From Nostoc sp. CHAB 5834 (GTDB lineage Bacteria > Cyanobacteriota > Cyanobacteriia > Cyanobacteriales > Nostocaceae): 6,707 nt of DNA. Of the stretch, positions 1-4,201 are shown piece after piece; position 1 is the first letter of the stretch; every line of letters starts with the position of its first letter. The stretch spans positions 1 through 6,707 of the forward strand of contig JAIVFU010000244.1 of assembly GCA_020829485.1 (NCBI GenBank), given 5' to 3'. The position numbers were made by a program, and so were the translations under genes. The notes beneath the pieces were generated by a model. The model ran no database searches. It was not told the DNA's origin and saw only the letters and a list, made by a program, of their open reading frames with translations.

Positions 1-109
1 AAGCCAAATGTTAAGTTGATTATCGCTCCTTTTCCCGATCTTCAACGAGGGTCTGACCAGTTTTTTTTCCACAATTCTCTGAAAGCCTCTTGACAAAGGA
101 TTTACAGCC

Positions 110-2101
110 TTAACTTGTCACCAATGCATCAAAGCTGTCAGCAATGGTACTTTGCCCATCAAACAAAATATTGCCGAGTGCAGGTCTTGAAGAATTTGCT
201 GGCACGTTATCCAGATTTTCTAAAAGGAAGTTTTGCAATTGGACTTTGGTGGATGCCACATTTTCAAAGGTGACTTCTAAGTTGTTGCCTTTTTGAGTTA
301 GTTGCAGATTTTGGGCAGTTAAGCCCGAACCGATAAATTGCAGTGTATCAACATTGGCAATTACCCCTGCTGATGGGTTGTAGCCCTGACCAACGCCATC
401 AAAATCGGTGATAATGTCATTGCGATCGCCAACGCGAAATACAAACTTATCTTGACCACCGTTGCCTGTGAGGGTATCGTTACCTGCTTTGCCCTCGATG
501 ATATTGTTGCCAATTGTGCCAACAAGAGTATCTGCACCAGGAGTTCCAGTCAGCTTACCAGGGGTGCCACCACTGCCAATGTTCTTCCCCCCAAATACTA
601 CAACTACATAGCTTTGCTCAGGATAAAAGTTGCCTTTGGGGGAGCCGCCAAATGCCCCAATAATCAGTTCGTCAAAGCCATCACCGTTGATGTCCCCCTC
701 ATTGCTGACTGAGATGCCTAATTGGTCATATATTGCAATGCCGTTAATGAAAAAGCCATTAGTGCCATTCAAATCAGAGGCGTTGAGGCTGCCGCCACTG
801 CCCAGATTCCTCCCCCCAAACACTACATAGCTTTGCCCAGCACTAAAGTTGCCGTTGGGGGAGGTACTAGATGCCCCAATAATCAGGTCGTCAAGACCGT
901 CGCCGTTGATGTCCCCCCCATTGCTGACTGAGACGCCTAAAGAGCCACCTGCTGTAATGCCATTAATTAAAAAGCCATTAGTGCCATTCAAATCAGAGAG
1001 GTTGATAGTGCCACCACTGCCCAGATTCTTCCCCCCAAACACTACATAGCTTTGTCCAGCACCAGATGCCCCAATAATCAGGTCGTCAATGCCATCACCG
1101 TTGATGTCCCCCCCATTGCTGACTGAGACGCCTAAAGAGTCACCTGCTGCAATGCCGTTAATTAAAAAGCCATTAGTGCCATTCAAATCAGAGGCGTTGA
1201 GGCTGCCGCCACTGCCCAGATTCCTCCCCCCAAACACTACATAGCTTTGCCCAGCACTAAAGTTGCCGTTGGGGTCGGCATTTACTGCCCCAATAATCAG
1301 GTCGTCAATGCCATCACCGTTGATGTCCCCTCCATTGCTGACTGAGAAGCCTGAAGTGTCATCTTGTGCAATGCCGTTAATGATAAAGCCATTAGTGCCA
1401 TTCAAATCAGAGGCGTTGAGGCTGCCGCCACTGCCCAGATTCCTTCCCCCAAACACTACATAGCTTTGCCCAGCACTAAAGTTGCCGTTAGAGGCAGCAT
1501 TACTTGCCCCAATAATCAGGTCGTCAATGCCATCACCGTTGATGTCCCCCCCATTGCTGACTGAGGTGCCTAAAGAGCCACCTGTAATGCCAATGCCGTT
1601 AATTATAAAGCCATTAGTGCCATTCAAATCAGAGGGGTTGAGACTGCCACCACTGCCCAGATTCCTCCCCCCAAACACTACATAGCTTTGCCCAGGAAAA
1701 TTTTCGTTGGGGCCGGCATTACTTGCCCCAATAATCAGGTCTTCAATGCCATCACCGTTGATGTCCCCCCCATTGCTGACTGAGGTGCCTGAGAAGTCAC
1801 TTTCTGCAATGCCGTTAATTAAAAAGCCATTAGTGCCATTCAAATCAGAGGCGTTGAGGCTGCCGCCACTGCCCAGATTCCTTCCCCCAAACACTACATA
1901 GCTTTGCCCAGCACTATAGTTGTCGTTGGGGTCGGCAGTTGGTGCCCCAATAATCAGGTCGTCAATGCCATCACCGTTGATGTCTCCCCCATTGCTGACT
2001 GAGACGTTTGAAGACTCACCTGGTGCAATGCCGTTAATTATAAAGCCATTAGTGCCATTCAAATCAGAGACGTTAAGGAAATTGAATAATGAATTAGCCA
2101 T
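110..2101 (-). CDS. FG-GAP repeat (integrin-like beta-propeller) protein with C-terminal RTX calcium-binding region
   Basis: Probably a secreted or surface calcium-binding protein of 663 residues. Residues about 12-515 are seven tandem units of 65-74 residues; each has SDLNGTNG, then a DINGDGIDD-type calcium loop, LIIGA, and SYVVFGG. Seven FG-GAP units are the number expected for one closed beta-propeller. Residues about 516-560 carry degenerate RTX nonapeptides (GTPGADTLV, GKAGNDTLT, GNGGQDKFV), followed by a module with DTLQF, NLQLTQ and LQNFLLENLDN that is frequent at the C-termini of cyanobacterial RTX proteins. There is no N-terminal signal peptide, which fits type I secretion through a C-terminal signal (family knowledge). 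I chose ATG at 2101 because GAGAGG lies 5 bases upstream; a GTG at 2107 overlaps that ribosome site. Unit 5 is about 8 residues short and unit 7 is the most diverged (SNEGD, a VVVV insertion). The ligand is unknown. The IS ends only 88 bp upstream. Confidence 0.93.
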   Translation of the reverse strand: MANSLFNFLNVSDLNGTNGFIINGIAPGESSNVSVSNGGDINGDGIDDLIIGAPTADPNDNYSAGQSYVVFGGRNLGSGGSLNASDLNGTNGFLINGIAESDFSGTSVSNGGDINGDGIEDLIIGASNAGPNENFPGQSYVVFGGRNLGSGGSLNPSDLNGTNGFIINGIGITGGSLGTSVSNGGDINGDGIDDLIIGASNAASNGNFSAGQSYVVFGGRNLGSGGSLNASDLNGTNGFIINGIAQDDTSGFSVSNGGDINGDGIDDLIIGAVNADPNGNFSAGQSYVVFGGRNLGSGGSLNASDLNGTNGFLINGIAAGDSLGVSVSNGGDINGDGIDDLIIGASGAGQSYVVFGGKNLGSGGTINLSDLNGTNGFLINGITAGGSLGVSVSNGGDINGDGLDDLIIGASSTSPNGNFSAGQSYVVFGGRNLGSGGSLNASDLNGTNGFFINGIAIYDQLGISVSNEGDINGDGFDELIIGAFGGSPKGNFYPEQSYVVVVFGGKNIGSGGTPGKLTGTPGADTLVGTIGNNIIEGKAGNDTLTGNGGQDKFVFRVGDRNDIITDFDGVGQGYNPSAGVIANVDTLQFIGSGLTAQNLQLTQKGNNLEVTFENVASTKVQLQNFLLENLDNVPANSSRPALGNILFDGQSTIADSFDALVTS
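422..429. repeat. HIP1 octamer GCGATCGC
   Basis: A perfect GCGATCGC palindrome lies inside the RTX gene. This octamer is highly over-represented in many cyanobacterial genomes and supports the lineage assignment. A second copy is at 6405-6412. Confidence 0.85.
557..2068 (-). repeat. Seven tandem ~219-bp coding repeats (FG-GAP units)
   Basis: In gene order the units lie at about 2068-1850, 1849-1634, 1633-1412, 1411-1193, 1192-998, 997-779 and 778-557. They are nearly identical in DNA as well as protein, which points to recent duplication or gene conversion. Unit 5 lacks about 24 bases. Four units carry a C7 run on the plus strand (913-919, 1108-1114, 1546-1552, 1765-1771), encoding the Gly-Gly before the calcium loop; the other units have shorter or interrupted runs. 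Confidence 0.95.
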
Positions 2102-2186
2102 AATCACCTCTCTCAGTGGTTATTAATTAATATAGTTATTGACTGCGTAGTTAATATATCAACTTGGAAAAAGATAAATTAAGGGT
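2102..2186 (-). promoter_or_regulatory. Leader and possible promoter region of the FG-GAP/RTX gene
   Basis: This is an AT-rich stretch of about 85 bp between the gene start and the IS. The GAGAGG ribosome site sits 5 bases before ATG 2101. A TATATT -10-like hexamer (2129-2134, minus strand) and a perfect 12-bp palindrome TATTAATTAATA (2121-2132) overlap each other. The nearest TTGATA (2157-2162) is 22 bp away, too far for a standard -35 box, so the promoter is only a guess. The part from 2159 to 2186 is the displaced 3' end of the helix-turn-helix-like gene on the far side of the IS. Confidence 0.3.
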
Positions 2187-2189
2187 TTA

Positions 2190-2206
2190 GAGGGTGTTTG
2201 AAAAGT
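2190..2206 (+). repeat. Left terminal inverted repeat of the IS
   Basis: Seventeen bases match the right end perfectly in inverse orientation. The TTA duplication is immediately outside at 2187-2189. Confidence 0.95.
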
Positions 2207-2224
2207 CAGCCGAGGAGTAAAAAA

Positions 2225-2273
2225 GCTCTCTAAGTATAAACTGTGAATACGTAGAACACAGCACCAAGAGAGC
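2225..2273 (+). promoter_or_regulatory. Hairpin over the transposase ribosome binding site
   Basis: GCTCTCT (2225-2231) pairs exactly with AGAGAGC (2267-2273), and CTGTG (2241-2245) pairs with CACAG (2257-2261) nested inside. The AGAGAG half is the purine-rich ribosome site, ending 3 bases before ATG 2277, so the folded RNA would hide it. Insertion sequences commonly use such structures to block translation from outside transcripts (family knowledge). A transcript started inside the element, for example from a -10-like TATAAA near 2235, could lack the left arm. Confidence 0.5.
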
Positions 2274-2276
2274 AAC

Positions 2277-3069
2277 ATGAGTAAAGCTTACCCCAGCAAC
2301 CTGACCCGCGCCCAATATGAATTTCTGAGTGAGATGATTCCAGAACCAAAATCCGGTGGTCGCAAGCGTGAAGTCAATATGTGGGAAGTGCTGAACGCAA
2401 TTTTCTATATCTTGTTAGAAGGTGTGCGCTGGAGGGCATTACCGGGGGACTTTCCAGCATGGCAGACGGTATACACCTATTTTCGCAAATGGCGTAAAGA
2501 CGGTACGTGGGTCAAGATACATGACGATCTGCACGAGTTCATCCGCATCGAGCAGCAGCGTCATGTCAGTCCCTCCGAAGCCATCATCGATAGTCAAAGT
2601 GTAAAAAGTGCGGCGATGGTGAGCCAGGAAGTAGGCTTTGATGCAGGCAAGAAAATTTGCATGACGCAAGCGGTTTATGAGCGTTGATACGTTAGGGTTA
2701 GTGCTGCGGGTGTTGGTCACTGCCGCCAATGTGCCAGAGCGGTCAGGCGGCAAACAAGTACTCAAGCGCGTCAAAAAAATGGGTAACAAGGTTTCTCGCT
2801 TGACGACCATTTGGGCTGATGGTGGTTTTGATGGTACAGCCTTCATGATGTGGGTTATGGATGTTTGTCGTTGGATTGTGCAGGTGGTGCTGCGACCAGA
2901 GCAAACTAAGGGGTTCGTCTTGCTCAAAAAACGTTGGGTGGTGGAACGCACGTTTGGTTGGCTAATGGGGTGTCGCCGATTGGTCAGAGATTATGAACGA
3001 ATGCTGGAAACATCCGAGACGTTTATTTACCTTGCTATGATTCGCATCATGGTACGGCGACTGGCATAA
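2277..3069 (+). pseudogene. IS5-family DDE transposase, split by a +1 frameshift
   Basis: This enzyme would cut and join the IS ends. The first part (2277-2687, 136 codons) holds an N-terminal segment of the DUF4096 type (MWEVLNAIFYILLEGVRW) and the first catalytic Asp in AIIDSQSVK (residue 105). The second part continues in the next frame from about 2665 to 3069 and carries the second Asp in WADGGFDG and the Glu in VVERTFGWLMGCRRL. Neither half has the full DDE triad. Relatives read a basic KGRKR-like stretch at the junction (recalled, not checked). Here seven bases TGCATGA (2658-2664) stand where six are expected, after which R-K-R-F-M-S-V-D-T resumes in the new frame. No standard slippery heptamer fits the +1 shift, so damage is more likely than programmed frameshifting, though the latter is known in this superfamily. 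The start follows AGAGAG. Confidence 0.88.
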
Positions 3070-3461
3070 AATTTAACCCCTAAAAACTTTTCAAACACCC
3101 TCTTAACAAACCAGTTATAAATAGATGTTTTTGACACCTGAGATAAATCAACTATTTGGCTTATTTCTGATAGGAACTCCGCACAGGTTAAGCTACTTTG
3201 TTGCTGATAATAATGCTGAAAAATTTCCCAGGATTCGTTAAACCCTTCACTAGAGATTCTGAAATTCCTATGGGTACGCTTCAAGTTAGCAATACTTTTG
3301 ATAATCAGTGAAGCATTTGCAGATTCGACAGAAAAATCTAAAAACTGCCTCAATTGAGAAATCAATCGATACCAACTGATATCTGATATCGGCTTTTGAT
3401 AGGTGCGTTCATACGAGTGCTTAAGCTCCCTGTACATCTGGCAATATCTTTTGTTCGCCAT
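3027..3461 (-). CDS. Small helix-turn-helix-like protein, 3' end replaced by the IS
   Basis: An unrecognised protein of 144 residues as it now stands. Residues 1-120 are native; residues 121-144 are read antisense through the right end of the IS. Joining the sequence across one TTA copy restores the old frame: Val119-Lys120 continues as PLIYLFPS and stops at 2159-2161, giving 128 residues. The C-terminal third (about 91-119) ends in LSQVSKTSIYNWF, which looks like the turn and recognition helix of a helix-turn-helix domain, so DNA binding is a guess. The N-terminal part is helical and rich in Arg, Lys, Tyr and Gln. No good ribosome site precedes ATG 3461; Met9 (3437) is an alternative. It diverges from the ribbon-helix-helix gene and shares the repeat-rich intergenic region with it. 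Confidence 0.6.
   Translation of the reverse strand: MANKRYCQMYRELKHSYERTYQKPISDISWYRLISQLRQFLDFSVESANASLIIKSIANLKRTHRNFRISSEGFNESWEIFQHYYQQQSSLTCAEFLSEISQIVDLSQVSKTSIYNWFVKRVFEKFLGVKFYASRRTMMRIIAR
3086..3102 (-). repeat. Right terminal inverted repeat of the IS
   Basis: Perfect inverse of 2190-2206, followed by TTA at 3103-3105. It lies 16 bases after the transposase stop. Confidence 0.95.
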
Positions 3462-3490
3462 GCCAAGAAATCCGATAGCTCCACTAGATT

Positions 3491-3589
3491 GATTCTATGC
3501 ACCTCATAGCATAGCATAATAGAACCCGATAGAACCCAGTAGAATCGAAAAATATTATGATAGATGAAATAAGATTGTTGGAGGTTCTA
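3491..3589. promoter_or_regulatory. Operator-like cluster of five TAGAAYC sites between divergent genes
   Basis: Three direct copies stand in exact 10-bp steps: TAGAACCCGA (3520-3529), TAGAACCCAG (3530-3539) and TAGAATCGAA (3540-3549). Two inverted copies flank them: GATTCTA (3491-3497) and GGTTCTA (3583-3589); the latter overlaps the GGAGG motif at 3580-3584. A CATAG-CATAG-CATAA stretch (3505-3519) precedes the array. One site per helical turn suggests cooperative protein binding on one face of the DNA. The ribbon-helix-helix protein encoded next door is the obvious candidate ligand. A TATTAT or TATGAT -10-like box lies at 3553-3561. Confidence 0.55.
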
Positions 3590-3607
3590 AGAGTGCAAAA
3601 ATAAAAA

Positions 3608-3778
3608 ATGACTAGCGATAGGTATAAAGGTAAACGTCAAACTATAACTTTTCCGGAAGAGTTATTTGAAAGAATAACAAAAGCATCCGAGAATGAGACT
3701 AGAACGTTTAGCCAGCAGGTAGTTCACCTCTGTATTGAGGCATTCAGGCACAGAGACGAACAGGCTGATGGTAAATAA
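3608..3778 (+). CDS. Ribbon-helix-helix (CopG/Arc-like) small DNA-binding protein
   Basis: Fifty-six residues. The pattern KRQTITFPEELFERITKA, then a polar turn and FSQQVVHLCIEAF, fits the ribbon-helix-helix fold: a beta strand with alternating residues (QTITF, about 11-15), helix A (PEELFERITKAS), a turn (ENETRT), and helix B (FSQQVVHLCIEAF). Such proteins act as dimers on short repeated operators and often repress their own promoter, plasmid copy control or toxin-antitoxin genes (family knowledge). No toxin-like partner is adjacent; the next clear gene on the strand is the replication ATPase 423 bp downstream, so a copy-control role like that of CopG is possible but inferred. The start is odd: GGAGG (3580-3584) is 23 bases from ATG 3608 and better placed for a GTG at 3593, which is in frame but meets TAA after three codons. 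Confidence 0.75.
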   Translation: MTSDRYKGKRQTITFPEELFERITKASENETRTFSQQVVHLCIEAFRHRDEQADGK

Positions 3779-4201
3779 AAGCACATATCATATAATTCCT
3801 GTTACTTGCTAGATCCCAATGGGTTGATTCAAGTTTTTGGGATAGTCGCGCTAGGTTGTTTCAATGGTTCTGTTATGTCAGAAATTTTGAGGATAAATGA
3901 ATGTTATTTATCTAAGTATAAAAGTCTAGAACCTAAGCAGGATAAGGAGAGTACCCACCTCTGGGTATGTGGACAAAAGTTTTATCGCCTCCTTTACCCC
4001 TTACCCTGCAATGGCTTCTGAATCAAGCTCGATCGCGCTTTGTCGTTAAATAGTACACAAAAAAAAGCAACCCCCAAGATTCGCTGTCGCCAAACTTAGA
4101 ATCTCAGGAGCCTTATCAAAATATCTTCTGTTATCGTAGCTTGTTTTTTTTAACATAACAAGTGAGGTAATAGGGGTTGCTGCAAAAACTCAGGAAAAAT
4201 T
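3779..4201 (+). other. 423-bp stretch without a convincing gene; several inverted repeats
   Basis: Between the ribbon-helix-helix gene and the replication ATPase I find no convincing coding sequence. It holds ATCCCAA/TTGGGAT (3813-3819 and 3837-3843), the tight hairpin TACCCA-cctc-TGGGTA (3952-3967), AGATTC/GAATCT (4077-4082 and 4099-4104), AGCAACCCC/GGGGTTGCT (4066-4074 and 4173-4181), CTTGTT/AACAAG (4140-4145 and 4157-4162) and a T8 run (4144-4151). None forms a classical terminator with a stem followed directly by T's. A regulatory leader or a small RNA for the downstream gene is possible. Confidence 0.6.
4066..4201 (+). promoter_or_regulatory. Structured leader of the replication ATPase gene, with an iteron-like core
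   Basis: A 9-bp inverted repeat (4066-4074 with 4173-4181) brackets about 100 bases. The stretch contains the inverted core GATAACAGA (minus strand, 4127-4135), identical to nine bases of the tandem repeat inside the gene. TGTTAT (4129-4134) can pair with ATAACA (4155-4160), and CTTGTT (4140-4145) with AACAAG (4157-4162); these pairings exclude each other. The ribosome site AGGA (4192-4195) lies 6 bases before ATG 4202. A promoter is expected here, but I see no clear -35/-10 pair. Confidence 0.45.

Larger units (their letters stand above)
2190..3102 (+). mobile_element. IS5-superfamily insertion sequence (913 bp) with 17-bp perfect inverted repeats
   Basis: Both ends are visible. GAGGGTGTTTGAAAAGT at 2190-2206 is repeated in exact inverse at 3086-3102, and TTA flanks the element on both sides (2187-2189 and 3103-3105) as the target duplication. 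Size, ends and a DDE transposase with the RWRALPGDFPAWQTVY segment point to the IS5 superfamily, probably an IS427- or IS1031-like group (family knowledge; group not certain). The transposase is frameshifted, so this copy is probably not autonomous unless it recodes. It inserted into the 3' end of the minus-strand gene at 3461. Confidence 0.95.

Noticed and set aside
60..109. Possible terminator after the FG-GAP gene (minus strand)
   Set aside because: Only a weak 5-bp stem with a wobble pair is present, and the A8/T8 run at 61-70 does not follow it directly.
452..2126. Several plus-strand frames of 60-86 codons with repeated sequences opposite the FG-GAP gene
   Set aside because: They recur once per repeat unit and are antisense readings of the seven-unit gene, with no ribosome sites of their own.
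2422..2604. 60-codon plus-strand frame inside the transposase
   Set aside because: Out-of-frame shadow of the first half of the transposase.
2439..2951. 170-codon minus-strand frame inside the IS
   Set aside because: It is antisense to the transposase, whose two halves have clear DDE motifs; the length comes from base composition.
3491..3549. CRISPR array
   Set aside because: The repeats are 10 bp in direct contact, with no spacers and no cas genes.
3806..4021. 71-codon plus-strand frame starting with TTG (or 48 codons from ATG 3875)
   Set aside because: Neither start has a ribosome site, the composition is not protein-like, and the frame contains the hairpin at 3952-3967.
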